DNA from: Sulfurovum sp.
Lineage (GTDB): Bacteria > Campylobacterota > Campylobacteria > Campylobacterales > Sulfurovaceae
Direction of reading: 5' to 3'
Assembly (NCBI GenBank): GCA_027066595.1
Contig: JAMONG010000234.1
Location: forward strand, 1-7,583
DNA: 7,583 bases
The position numbers and the translations under genes were made by a program. The notes under the pieces were generated by a model, which did not search any database, had not been told where the DNA came from, and saw only the letters and a program-made list of their open reading frames with translations. Shown here in pieces: positions 1-6,818 of this stretch (positions within the stretch are counted from its first letter, which is position 1; each line of letters starts with the position of its first letter).

Positions 1-1156
1 CATTGGCAAAGTTTACCACTATGAAATCGTAGGCTTCATCCATCGCAGTACCTACGGCTTCTCCTACCTCTGGTGCAGACATTTCTGGTTTCATATCGTA
101 AGTCTTTACATCTGGGCTTGGTATGAGCACTCTACTCTCACCGATGTAAGGCTCTTCTATGCCACCATTTAAAAAGAATGTGACATGTGCATACTTTTCT
201 GTTTCTGCTGTGTGTAGCTGTTTTAGTCCTGCTTTACTTACTACTTGGGCAAGTGTATTTTCTGGGGCAACTTTTGGAAAAAGTATAGGAAACTCAAAAG
301 AGCTATCATATTTTGTCATCGTTGCAATATGAAGGGGGATAAATGCTCTTTCAAACCCATCAAAGTTTTGACTACCCAGTGCTGTGGTTATTTCACGTAC
401 CCTGTCAGAACGGAAATTGGTCACAATGACCACATCATCTTCTCTCATCCCATCATATCCATTGAGAGCCACAGGTTCTAAAAACTCGTCTAACTCATTT
501 TTGGCATAACTTTCATCTATGTATGCTATGGCATTTAGCTCAGTCTTTGGTGTAGCCATCACCATAGCTTTGTAGCCTTTTTCCACTCTCTCCCAACGGT
601 TGTCTCTATCCATTGTGAAAAAACGCCCACCTATAGTTGCTATAGAGATATCTTCGTCACATATCGCTTCTATCTGTTCCACATACGTTTTAGCCGAAGT
701 AGGGCTAACATCACGCCCGTCGGTAATAAGGTGTAAAAATACCCTTTTACCTCTGCTTTTTGCCCATTTGGCAAGCCCGATGGTATGCTCTATATGGGAG
801 TGTACCCCACCATCAGAAAGTAACCCTATAAGATGCACTCTCTCACTTTTTTCTAGTGTAGCATTTAACGCTTCATTTGTTTCTATACTCCCATCTTCAA
901 GGGCTAGTGACACCTTAACCAAATCTTGATACAAAATACGCCCAGAACCTATGGTCATGTGCCCTACTTCAGAGTTACCCATCTGTCCTTCTGGTAGCCC
1001 TACACTTAAACCATGTGTAGAGATAAGGGCACGTGGAGCTTCTTTAAAAAGCATATCATACGTTGGTTTTGTTGCATCTTTAAATGCATTACACGTACTG
1101 TCTGGTTTACACCCGATACCATCTGTGATAATTAAAATCGTCTTATTGTTATCCAT
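1..1156 (-). CDS. gpmI: 2,3-bisphosphoglycerate-independent phosphoglycerate mutase, partial (3' end outside window)
   Basis: This cytosolic, Mn-dependent enzyme interconverts 3-phosphoglycerate and 2-phosphoglycerate in glycolysis and gluconeogenesis. I translated the reverse strand from the ATG at 1156-1154 and found 385 uninterrupted codons to the left edge. Family landmarks are in order: the metal-binding Asp12 (ITDGIG), the phosphorylated catalytic Ser62 in GNSEVGHMTIG (61-70 region), SDGGVHSH (114-121), TDGRD (145-149), GGRFFTMDRDNRWER (176-190), NFRSDR (247-252), and KYAHVTFFLNGG (321-332). Asp12 and Ser62 fall on the same residue numbers as in the Bacillus stearothermophilus enzyme, which supports this start. 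Family members are about 490-510 residues, so roughly the last 110 are missing, including the second set of metal ligands (the expected GH-containing motifs). The frame is read up to VVNFAN, just before such a motif. The Shine-Dalgarno is weak (GGATAGG just upstream). The gene is divergent from mraY with 74 bp between the starts. Confidence 0.96.
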   Translation of the reverse strand, partial: MDNNKTILIITDGIGCKPDSTCNAFKDATKPTYDMLFKEAPRALISTHGLSVGLPEGQMGNSEVGHMTIGSGRILYQDLVKVSLALEDGSIETNEALNATLEKSERVHLIGLLSDGGVHSHIEHTIGLAKWAKSRGKRVFLHLITDGRDVSPTSAKTYVEQIEAICDEDISIATIGGRFFTMDRDNRWERVEKGYKAMVMATPKTELNAIAYIDESYAKNELDEFLEPVALNGYDGMREDDVVIVTNFRSDRVREITTALGSQNFDGFERAFIPLHIATMTKYDSSFEFPILFPKVAPENTLAQVVSKAGLKQLHTAETEKYAHVTFFLNGGIEEPYIGESRVLIPSPDVKTYDMKPEMSAPEVGEAVGTAMDEAYDFIVVNFAN

Positions 1157-1230
1157 CTACCTATCCCGATACATTATTTAATTGAAATAATAGTAGAATA
1201 AACTTTCTAAATCTTTAATGAAAGACATCT
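1157..1230. promoter_or_regulatory. Divergent gpmI / mraY intergenic region with a 19-bp AT dyad
   Basis: Both genes start outward from this 74-bp, very AT-rich spacer, so promoters for both must lie here or inside the opposite gene. I cannot pick a convincing -35/-10 pair for either direction; TAGAAT at 1194-1199 is a possible -10 for mraY. The clearest structure is a perfect dyad: ATTATTT at 1173-1179, a 5-nt centre, and AAATAAT at 1185-1191. It lies between the two starts, where a regulator could affect both. That role is inferred from position only. Confidence 0.4.
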
Positions 1231-2289
1231 ATGCTATACGAACTCTCACAACTCTTAGACATTAATCTTTTTGGATACATTTCCGTACGTGCTGGGCTAG
1301 CTTTTATGGTGGCATTTATACTCACTCTTTTTGTGATGCCAAAGTATCTTGCTTGGGCTTTGTCTAAAAATGCTAACCAACCCATAAGCAAATATGTTCC
1401 TGCACATGAAGGTAAACGTCATACCCCTACCATGGGTGGAGCTATCTTTTTAGGCGCTACGCTTATCGCCGCACTCCTTACTGTTGATTTAACAAATCCT
1501 TACATTATCGGAGGGATTATCACTCTCGTTGGTTTTAGTCTGGTAGGTTTTAAAGATGATTTAGGCAAAGTACTCTCTGGAGACAACTTAGAAGGTCTTA
1601 CCCCTAGAGGTAAAATGTTTTTACAAGCTTTGGTTGCCACTTTAGCCACAGGTATTCTTATCTACAGTGGTTTTCCTACAGAATTTTATGTCCCTTTTCT
1701 AAAAACACCTCTTTTTGACTTGGGTTATGCCGCTATTCCATTTTGGGTACTTGTATTTTTAGCCACTACCAATGCAGTTAACCTTACCGATGGGTTAGAT
1801 GGTTTAGCCACTGTTCCCTCTGTCATCGCACTCTTTACCTTAGGCGTTATCGTCTATGTGACAGGGCATGCCATCTTCTCTTCGTATCTCCTTATACCTA
1901 ATATTAAGGGCGTAGGTGAAGTGATGATACTTGCAGCAGCTCTCTCTGGTGGTCTTCTTGGTTTTCTTTGGTACAACGCTTACCCTGCAGAAGTTTTCAT
2001 GGGAGATACAGGGAGTTTAGCCATCGGTGGGTTTATCGCCTATCTTGCTATTCTTGGTAAAAGTGAAGTACTGCTTATATTAATCGGTATCATTTTTGTG
2101 ATAGAGACACTCTCAGTTATCTTACAAGTAGGAAGCTATAAACTTCGTGGAGAACGCATCTTCCTTATGGCACCTATACACCACCATTTTGAACTCAAAA
2201 AATGGGCTGAAAACAAGATTATCGTACGCTTTTGGATGATAGCTTTTATTGCTAATATTCTTGCACTCATTTCATTTAAATTTAGATAA
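1231..2289 (+). CDS. mraY: Phospho-N-acetylmuramoyl-pentapeptide-transferase (lipid I synthase)
   Basis: MraY is an integral inner-membrane enzyme that transfers phospho-MurNAc-pentapeptide from UDP to undecaprenyl phosphate, making lipid I, the first membrane-bound step of peptidoglycan synthesis. The 352-residue product is close to the usual 350-360. Diagnostic motifs are all present: KRHTPTMGG (62-70), the Asp pair in GFKDDLGK (D109, D110), NAVNLTDGLDGLA (181-193), FMGDTGSLAIGG (256-267, D259), and PIHHHFELKKW (315-325) with the HHH triad at 317-319. Hydrophobic stretches run through the chain, as expected for a ten-helix protein. An upstream ATG at 1218 is out of frame and closes after 15 codons, so 1231 is the start. 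The ribosome binding site is poor. The gene ends 12 bp before murD, consistent with one transcript, and it is divergent from gpmI, an arrangement I recall from other Campylobacterota. Confidence 0.98.
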   Translation: MLYELSQLLDINLFGYISVRAGLAFMVAFILTLFVMPKYLAWALSKNANQPISKYVPAHEGKRHTPTMGGAIFLGATLIAALLTVDLTNPYIIGGIITLVGFSLVGFKDDLGKVLSGDNLEGLTPRGKMFLQALVATLATGILIYSGFPTEFYVPFLKTPLFDLGYAAIPFWVLVFLATTNAVNLTDGLDGLATVPSVIALFTLGVIVYVTGHAIFSSYLLIPNIKGVGEVMILAAALSGGLLGFLWYNAYPAEVFMGDTGSLAIGGFIAYLAILGKSEVLLILIGIIFVIETLSVILQVGSYKLRGERIFLMAPIHHHFELKKWAENKIIVRFWMIAFIANILALISFKFR

Positions 2290-2301
2290 GTGTAGGTTTA
2301 T

Positions 2302-3510
2302 ATGAACAAGCCCACACTCTTTGGATATGGACTCACCACCAAAGCAATCGCTAAAAAACTAGGTGGAGGGTGCTCTTTTTATGATGACAAGTGCACAGCA
2401 ACCTACACAGATGAAAACAACAATACCATTAAGCCCTCACACCTTTTTAACCCCGATGAGAGTCGCCTAGAAGTTACCACGCCAAGCCTACCCCCAAAAC
2501 ATCCACTCATCCAAAAAGCAAAAAACCTTTTAAGTGAGTATGACTATTTTGCAAAAGAGATGCCTTTTAGCATTTGGATAAGCGGTACAAATGGTAAAAC
2601 CACCACCACACAAATGCTCACACATCTTTTAGAAAAAAGAGGGGCAGTGAGTGGAGGAAACATAGGCACGCCTTTAGCCGAGCTTGATACTAATGCACCG
2701 ATATGGGTACTAGAGTCTAGCTCTTTTGCCTTGCACCATACACGGTTTGCTTCACCTAACATCTATCTACTCTTACCCATCACTCCAGACCATCTTGACT
2801 GGCATGGTACAGTAGAGAAGTATGCGACGGATAAACTTAGACCCCTACTTACCATGAAAGAGGGAGAACTAGCCCTCATCCCAAAAGGACTCAACGTACC
2901 TAAAACCGATGCCTTTGTGGTGGAGTATGACAGCGATGCTTTTGTCAGTGATTATTTTAACCTAGATGCCTCAAAACTTCACTACAAGGGTGCTTTTTTA
3001 CAAGATGCACTACTTTCACTAGCCATCACCAAAGTACTCTTTGATGAGACAGACTATGACCTACTTAACAACTTTAAACGTGATGCCCATCGTCAAGAAG
3101 AGTTTTACGATGCACAACACAGACTTTGGGTAAACGACTCAAAAGCCACCAACCTAGATGCGACCTTACAAGCAGTCAAAGGGTATGCAGACAAACACAT
3201 ACATCTCATACTCGGAGGAGATGATAAAGGAGTAGATTTAGCTCCTCTTTTTGAAGAAATGAAAATACTCAATCTTACATTATATACTATAGGCAAAAAT
3301 TCTGAGAAACTTTTAGCTCTTTCTCGAACCTACAAAATAGATGTTGTTGCGTCTCAAACTATAGATATAGCTGTTAAAAATATTTCCCTTGTACTAGACA
3401 GCAAAAGTGTGGCTCTTCTCTCACCTGCAGCTGCAAGCTTTGACCAGTTCAAATCTTATAAGTACAGAGGAGAAACATTTATGGAATTCGTTAAAAATTT
3501 AGAAAAATAA
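2302..3510 (+). CDS. murD: UDP-N-acetylmuramoyl-L-alanine--D-glutamate ligase
   Basis: MurD is a cytoplasmic ATP-dependent ligase that adds D-glutamate to UDP-MurNAc-L-alanine. The N-terminal UDP-binding domain is short but keeps the glycine-rich turn (LFGYGLTTKA, 6-15). The central ATPase domain has the P-loop SGTNGKTTT (94-102), ESSSF (138-142) and ITPDHLDWHG (160-169). K178, in KYATDKLRP, aligns with the lysine carbamylated in Mur ligases. The C-terminal domain has HR (263-264), NDSKATNLDAT (278-288), LGGDDKG (304-310) and SPAAASFDQFKSYKYRG (374-390), the MurD-type D-glutamate domain signature. At 402 residues it is shorter than the roughly 440 of E. coli, with the difference mostly in the N-terminal third; I take this as lineage-typical rather than truncation, because both ends are intact. 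The start lies 12 bp after mraY with a modest TAGG ribosome binding site. No separate promoter is visible. Confidence 0.97.
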   Translation: MNKPTLFGYGLTTKAIAKKLGGGCSFYDDKCTATYTDENNNTIKPSHLFNPDESRLEVTTPSLPPKHPLIQKAKNLLSEYDYFAKEMPFSIWISGTNGKTTTTQMLTHLLEKRGAVSGGNIGTPLAELDTNAPIWVLESSSFALHHTRFASPNIYLLLPITPDHLDWHGTVEKYATDKLRPLLTMKEGELALIPKGLNVPKTDAFVVEYDSDAFVSDYFNLDASKLHYKGAFLQDALLSLAITKVLFDETDYDLLNNFKRDAHRQEEFYDAQHRLWVNDSKATNLDATLQAVKGYADKHIHLILGGDDKGVDLAPLFEEMKILNLTLYTIGKNSEKLLALSRTYKIDVVASQTIDIAVKNISLVLDSKSVALLSPAAASFDQFKSYKYRGETFMEFVKNLEK

Positions 3511-3527
3511 ACTTTTTCTACTTTTTT
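3500..3527 (+). terminator. Weak AT-rich stem-loop at the end of murD
   Basis: TAGAAAAA at 3500-3507 is the exact reverse complement of TTTTTCTA at 3513-3520, with a 5-nt loop, followed by a run of six T (3522-3527) and further T-rich sequence. The arms overlap the last murD codons and its stop. The stem has only one G-C pair, so it would be weak by itself. Its position between murD and the separately promoted tRNA gene makes a leaky intrinsic terminator plausible. Confidence 0.4.
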
Positions 3528-3571
3528 ACTTCTTTTACACATTTTTTGCCTATCTTTTAAGTTTAAGGCGT

Positions 3572-3577
3572 TATAAT
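3572..3577 (+). promoter_or_regulatory. -10 box (TATAAT) for the tRNA-Phe gene
   Basis: A perfect TATAAT lies 39 bp upstream of the tRNA, giving a predicted start near 3584 and a leader of about 33 nt to be trimmed by processing enzymes. No good -35 is present at 16-18 bp; TTGCCT at 3546-3551 is too far (20 bp). The upstream region is T-rich, which is common for sigma-70 promoters in Campylobacterota, where the -35 is weakly conserved. Confidence 0.6.
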
Positions 3578-3616
3578 TCTATCCACTTAAACAAGAGGTC
3601 TTCTCTATTAAGTCGT

Positions 3617-3692
3617 GGCTCCATAGCTCAGTTGGTAGAGCAAAGGATTGAAAATCCTTGTGTCGGCGGTTCGATTCCGTCTGGCGCCACCA
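3617..3692 (+). tRNA. tRNA-Phe (anticodon GAA), CCA encoded
   Basis: The 76-nt gene folds into a standard cloverleaf. It has the D-arm GCTC / GAGC, the anticodon stem AAGGA / TCCTT with the loop TTGAAAA (anticodon GAA at 3650-3652), a 5-nt variable loop, and the T-arm GGCGG-TTCGATT-CCGTC with one G-U pair. The discriminator is A3689 and the CCA end is encoded at 3690-3692. The acceptor stem is GGCTCCA against TGGCGCC, which pairs at six of seven positions; position 4 (T) faces position 69 (C), an unpaired U-C. All other conserved positions (T8, A14, the TTC of the T-loop) look normal, so I read it as a functional gene. It stands alone, with no neighbouring tRNA, between murD and the porin gene. 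Confidence 0.96.
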
Positions 3693-3855
3693 TCTCATTT
3701 TAATATCCCATATTTACTTCATTAATATTTCACTAAAAAAATATGAAAATCTGTTTACTTTACCTTAAAATAAAACCTAAAATAAACTATAGTGTATTGC
3801 TAGACTTTATCAACATTACCAGTTAACCCCCGTATACACCGATATTACCCAAAAT

Positions 3856-3884
3856 ATTAACTATCCATTAACTTTTTATTAATT
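3856..3884 (+). promoter_or_regulatory. Three 7-mers in 11-bp phase upstream of the porin promoter (candidate response-regulator site)
   Basis: ATTAACT occurs at 3856-3862 and again at 3867-3873, and ATTAATT at 3878-3884. Each copy starts exactly 11 bp after the previous one, with 4-bp spacers, and the array ends 3 bp before the -35 hexamer. Seven-bp direct repeats with 11-bp periodicity are the classic layout of PhoB/OmpR-family winged-helix regulator sites, and porin genes are common targets of that family. No regulator is encoded in the window, so the assignment is inference. The rest of the 3693-3855 spacer is AT-rich; I see only a short imperfect repeat (TAAAATAAA at 3766 and 3778) in it and no gene. 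Confidence 0.45.
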
Positions 3885-3887
3885 TTA

Positions 3888-3946
3888 TTGACATCTATAA
3901 ACATAAGATGATATAATACTCTCGTATTCAAACAAAATTCAAGGAG
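3888..3946 (+). promoter_or_regulatory. Consensus sigma-70 promoter and ribosome binding site of the porin gene
   Basis: The -35 TTGACA (3888-3893) and -10 TATAAT (3912-3917) both match the consensus at every position and are separated by 18 bp. Transcription would start near 3924, giving a leader of about 30 nt. AAGGAG at 3941-3946 lies 6 bp before the ATG and is the best Shine-Dalgarno in the window. Together these predict very high expression, as expected for a major outer-membrane protein. Confidence 0.88.
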
Positions 3947-3952
3947 ATTACA

Positions 3953-5254
3953 ATGAAAAAAACATTATTACTTTCAGTAGTAGCGTCAACAATGATTATG
4001 GCTGGTGGAGATATCGCTCCAGTTGAGCCAGTAGTAGAAGCACCAGCAGTAGTTGAAAACACTTCAGCTTGGGAATTTAATGGACAAGCAGTTGCATATA
4101 CGCAAACTGTAGATTCTCACGGAACAAAAGATCTTTTTTCTGAAGACACAACATATGCAGCACTTGGTTTACAACTTAGAGCAATCAACAAAAATTTATT
4201 TGCAGGTTTTGGTGTAGGTCTTGAAGTATCAGCAGTTCAACAAAGTTCTACTCTTACAAATATCCCAGATACAGCAAACAACTTTGCTTTCCCATTCATC
4301 GGTGGTGGTGATGCACAAGTAAGTTCTGCAACTATTTCACAAGCTTACTTTACATATGGAATTGGTAACACAATGATTAAAGTAGGTCGTCAAACACTTC
4401 CAAAATCACTTTCTCCATTTGCATACTCTGAGGGTTGGCAAATGTTCAAAAACACAATGGAAGCTGCTTTAGTAGTAAACACTGACCTTCCAGATACTAC
4501 ACTTGTATATGCTGCAGTTGGTAGAACAAACTCTAGTATTGGTAACCTTGATAACTGGGACAGAATGGACCTTACTAAAGGAAATACTGTTGGTATTATC
4601 CATATGTTAACAGCACAAAACAAATCTGTTTCTAACTTAACACTTACAGGTACATACTACTATGCTCCAGATATGGTAGGTGAAGGTAATGATGCAAACA
4701 TCCTTTGGGGAGATGCTAAATATAAAGCTTCTTCATTCACTTTTGCAGTACAAGGTGGACAAATTACTGCTGATACACTAGATGACACAACTGCATTTGG
4801 TGCAAAAGTAGGTGCTAAACTTGGTATGATCAATGCTTCTGTAGCATATTCTACGGTAGATGGTCCATTAAGAATCACAAACTTGGCAACTATCCAACAT
4901 CCATCTCCAGGTCTTGGTATCAAGTCTCCACTTTACACACAACAAGTTCTTAACAACATTGGTAATCACCAAGCTCAAAACTCTGACTGGATCAAAGTTG
5001 CGGCAAGTGCAAAACTACTTGGTGGTAAAATAGGTGTTGCTTATGGTCAAGGTATGGATAACAACAGTCCTGAAAAAGGTGAAACTGGTTCTGCATTTGG
5101 TCCAAACCCATACGAGTTTGACTTAACATACAAAACTAAACTTACAGAAAACACAACTTTCTTTGCTGCTTATGTTCTAACAAACAGAGACAGACAAACA
5201 GTTGATGAAGATTCAAACAACTTCGTACGTTTCTGGGCAAGATACAACTTCTAA
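3953..5254 (+). CDS. Outer-membrane beta-barrel porin (Campylobacterota Opr-type porin family)
   Basis: The 433-residue product is a likely general or major porin letting small solutes cross the outer membrane. Residues 1-17 are a classic signal peptide (MKKTLLLSVV, then a short hydrophobic core, likely cut after MIMA), giving a mature end GGDIAPVEP. A Val/Pro/Glu/Ala-rich linker (about 21-37) precedes the barrel, which has alternating polar and hydrophobic strands such as 68-76, 127-146, 182-190, 228-237, 261-269, 283-300, 344-365 and 386-410. The chain ends VRFWARYNF with a C-terminal phenylalanine, the usual signal for outer-membrane insertion by BAM. There is no cysteine anywhere, another common property of porins. 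I recognise the family from the signal peptide and linker style of Sulfurovum/Sulfurimonas porins; substrate preference cannot be read from sequence. The gene is monocistronic, with its own strong promoter and terminator. Confidence 0.88.
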   Translation: MKKTLLLSVVASTMIMAGGDIAPVEPVVEAPAVVENTSAWEFNGQAVAYTQTVDSHGTKDLFSEDTTYAALGLQLRAINKNLFAGFGVGLEVSAVQQSSTLTNIPDTANNFAFPFIGGGDAQVSSATISQAYFTYGIGNTMIKVGRQTLPKSLSPFAYSEGWQMFKNTMEAALVVNTDLPDTTLVYAAVGRTNSSIGNLDNWDRMDLTKGNTVGIIHMLTAQNKSVSNLTLTGTYYYAPDMVGEGNDANILWGDAKYKASSFTFAVQGGQITADTLDDTTAFGAKVGAKLGMINASVAYSTVDGPLRITNLATIQHPSPGLGIKSPLYTQQVLNNIGNHQAQNSDWIKVAASAKLLGGKIGVAYGQGMDNNSPEKGETGSAFGPNPYEFDLTYKTKLTENTTFFAAYVLTNRDRQTVDEDSNNFVRFWARYNF

Positions 5255-5281
5255 GAATCACTTCTTAAACTGTATCACCCT

Positions 5282-5327
5282 TTAGAGTTTAGGCTTTATG
5301 CCTAAGCTCTAACTACTTTCTTTTTTA
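5282..5327 (+). terminator. Rho-independent terminator of the porin gene
   Basis: The 13-nt arm 5282-5294 (TTAGAGTTTAGGC) pairs along its full length with 5300-5312 (GCCTAAGCTCTAA), using one U-G wobble and a 5-nt loop. The T-rich tract 5316-5327 follows after 3 nt. It lies 28 bp after the porin stop, and a separate promoter for rimO follows, so it cleanly ends the porin transcript. Confidence 0.85.
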
Positions 5328-5371
5328 AATCATTTACATTTTTTCAATCTTATACATTACACTCTACATTT

Positions 5372-5380
5372 TGCTATAAT
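5372..5380 (+). promoter_or_regulatory. Extended -10 promoter for rimO
   Basis: TGCTATAAT contains a perfect -10 hexamer (5375-5380) with the TGn extension. A weak -35-like TATACA (5351-5356) lies 18 bp upstream. Transcription would start near 5387, leaving a leader of about 37 nt with a modest AAGAAG ribosome binding site before the rimO ATG at 5424. Confidence 0.65.
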
Positions 5381-5423
5381 GCTGCAAAAGTCTAAATAAA
5401 TACCAACTATAAAGAAGTTCCTT

Positions 5424-6737
5424 ATGTCAAACCGTAAAAAACTACACCTAGTAAGCCTTGGCTGTACCAAAAACCTTGTGGATTCAGAAGTGATGCTCGG
5501 TCGTCTTAAAGAGTATGAAATCACAGATGACAATACCATCGCTGATGTCATCATCGTCAATACCTGTGGGTTCATCGATGCTGCAAAAGAAGAGAGTATC
5601 AATACCGTACTTAACTTACACGATGAACGTAAGGAAAACTCCATCTTAGTGATGTCTGGTTGTCTGACTGAACGTTACCGTGAAGAGTTACAAGCAGATA
5701 TGCCTGAAATAGACATCTTTACAGGTGTAGGCGACTACGAGAAGATAGATGAACTCATCGCTTCAAAACAAAGTACCTTTTCTCCTGAAGTCTACTTAGC
5801 TACAGAGGCAAGTGGCAGAGTCATCACAGGGTCAAACTACCATGCCTACATCAAGATAGCAGAGGGGTGTAACCAAGCGTGTTCTTTCTGTGCTATTCCT
5901 AGTTTTAAAGGTAAACTACATTCACGTTCACTCTCTTCCATCGTCAAAGAAGTAGAGATGCTAGTCAAAGATGGCTACTATGACTTCTCATTCATCTCAC
6001 AAGACAGTTCTAGCTACGGACGTGACATGAAGATGAGTGATGGGCTTATAGAACTTGTAAAAGCAGTTGAAACTGTAGAGGGGGTAACGTCTGCACGTAT
6101 CTTGTACCTCTACCCAAGTACAACTACTTTTGAACTCATAGATACCATAGCAGATTCAACGGTCTTCCAAACCTACTACGACATGCCCATCCAGCACATA
6201 GATAACCCTATGCTCAAAACCATGAAACGTGGTTTTGGTGAGAGACAAACCATCGCACTCTTAGCACACATGAAGTCAAAACCCAATGCCTTTTTACGTA
6301 CCTCTCTCATCGCAGGTCACCCAGGTGAGGGTGAAATGAGTTTTGAAAAACTTTGTGACTTTATGAAGGACTTTGAGTTTGACAGATTTAACACTTTTCA
6401 TTACTCAAATGAAGAAACCACTTCAGCCTACACCCTAACACAAGTACCTCAAGAAACGATAGACGAAAGAGCTAATATATTAGGTCAAATCGCTGAAGAA
6501 AATACAAAAGCCTCACTTAAAAAAATGATAGGACAAACACTCACAGTTGTCATAGATGGAGAAAGCGACGAACATGAGTACCTACTCTCTGCAAGACCTC
6601 TCAACTGGGCAGTAGACATAGATGGAGAGATACTCATCAACGACACTTCAGAACTAAAAGTTGAGTATGGAAAACTCTACGAAGCAAAAGTAACAGAATT
6701 AGCAGGTTCTCAATTATTAGCTACCTTGCTTCCGTAG
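5424..6737 (+). CDS. rimO: Ribosomal protein S12 (Asp) methylthiotransferase, radical SAM
   Basis: RimO uses two iron-sulfur clusters and S-adenosylmethionine to methylthiolate the conserved aspartate of ribosomal protein S12. The 437-residue product has the three domains of the family. The N-terminal UPF0004/MTTase domain has cluster cysteines C14 (SLGCTKN), C48 (VNTCGFIDAAKEES) and C80 (MSGCLTERY). The radical SAM domain carries the CxxxCxxC motif C149-C153-C156 in EGCNQACSFCAIPSFKGK. The C-terminal TRAM domain spans about 366-437. SLGCTKN, the FIDAAKEES stretch and IPSFKGKLHSR point to RimO rather than the related MiaB. No key residue is missing. The final Pro codon and the TAG stop fall inside a REP-like repeat (6733-6755), so the last one or two residues may have been set by that insertion; TAG is the only stop of this kind among the four complete genes here. 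tilS follows downstream, a neighbour I recall from other Campylobacterota. Confidence 0.97.
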   Translation: MSNRKKLHLVSLGCTKNLVDSEVMLGRLKEYEITDDNTIADVIIVNTCGFIDAAKEESINTVLNLHDERKENSILVMSGCLTERYREELQADMPEIDIFTGVGDYEKIDELIASKQSTFSPEVYLATEASGRVITGSNYHAYIKIAEGCNQACSFCAIPSFKGKLHSRSLSSIVKEVEMLVKDGYYDFSFISQDSSSYGRDMKMSDGLIELVKAVETVEGVTSARILYLYPSTTTFELIDTIADSTVFQTYYDMPIQHIDNPMLKTMKRGFGERQTIALLAHMKSKPNAFLRTSLIAGHPGEGEMSFEKLCDFMKDFEFDRFNTFHYSNEETTSAYTLTQVPQETIDERANILGQIAEENTKASLKKMIGQTLTVVIDGESDEHEYLLSARPLNWAVDIDGEILINDTSELKVEYGKLYEAKVTELAGSQLLATLLP

Positions 6738-6755
6738 GTGTGACCATGTCACACG
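6733..6755 (+). repeat. REP-like element, left copy (GTAG plus hairpin)
   Basis: The tetranucleotide GTAG (6734-6737) is directly followed by a perfect 7-bp stem, GTGTGAC (6738-6744) with GTCACAC (6748-6754), and a CAT loop. GTAG before a small hairpin is the diagnostic layout of REP sequences recognised by REP-associated tyrosine transposases. It overlaps the rimO stop codon (TAG at 6735-6737). Being transcribed, the hairpin could also protect or end the rimO mRNA. Confidence 0.7.
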
Positions 6756-6818
6756 TCTAATCTCGGTTTAATATACTTGGTAATTTAGATTGGGTCTCTT
6801 CTAAAAATAACCTTTTGG

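Noticed and set aside
245..1181. Several plus-strand open frames (about 76-109 codons) across this stretch
   Set aside because: They lie antisense to gpmI, whose reverse-strand translation is unbroken and rich in catalytic motifs; the plus-strand products have no recognisable domain and no ribosome binding site.
3260..3508. The last part of murD looks more AT-rich, with TCT/CTT/GTT codons instead of the ACC/CTA/GCC seen earlier
   Set aside because: The MurD C-terminal motifs are intact and in frame across the change; with no computed codon statistics, I treat it as ordinary local variation rather than a recombination junction.
2302..3510. MurD possibly truncated (402 residues)
   Set aside because: Both the N-terminal glycine turn and the C-terminal SFDQF/RGE signature are present, so the shorter length is best explained by a compact N-terminal domain.
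3717..3748. Imperfect AT hairpin (TTCAT...ATGAA) downstream of the tRNA as a terminator
   Set aside because: The stem is nearly all A-T with a 2-nt bulge and there is no T-tract after it, so it does not support a terminator call.
3821..3838. Two 6-bp palindromes (GTTAAC and GTATAC) 10 bp apart upstream of the porin
   Set aside because: They are short, unrelated to each other and expected by chance in AT-rich DNA; no basis for an operator call.
4390..4923. Minus-strand open frames inside the porin gene
   Set aside because: The porin frame has a signal peptide, barrel pattern and C-terminal Phe with strong expression signals; the antisense frames are by-products of its composition.
5357..5644. 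Minus-strand 95-codon open frame over the rimO start
   Set aside because: It runs antisense across the rimO promoter and the conserved SLGCTKN region, and its product shows no domain.
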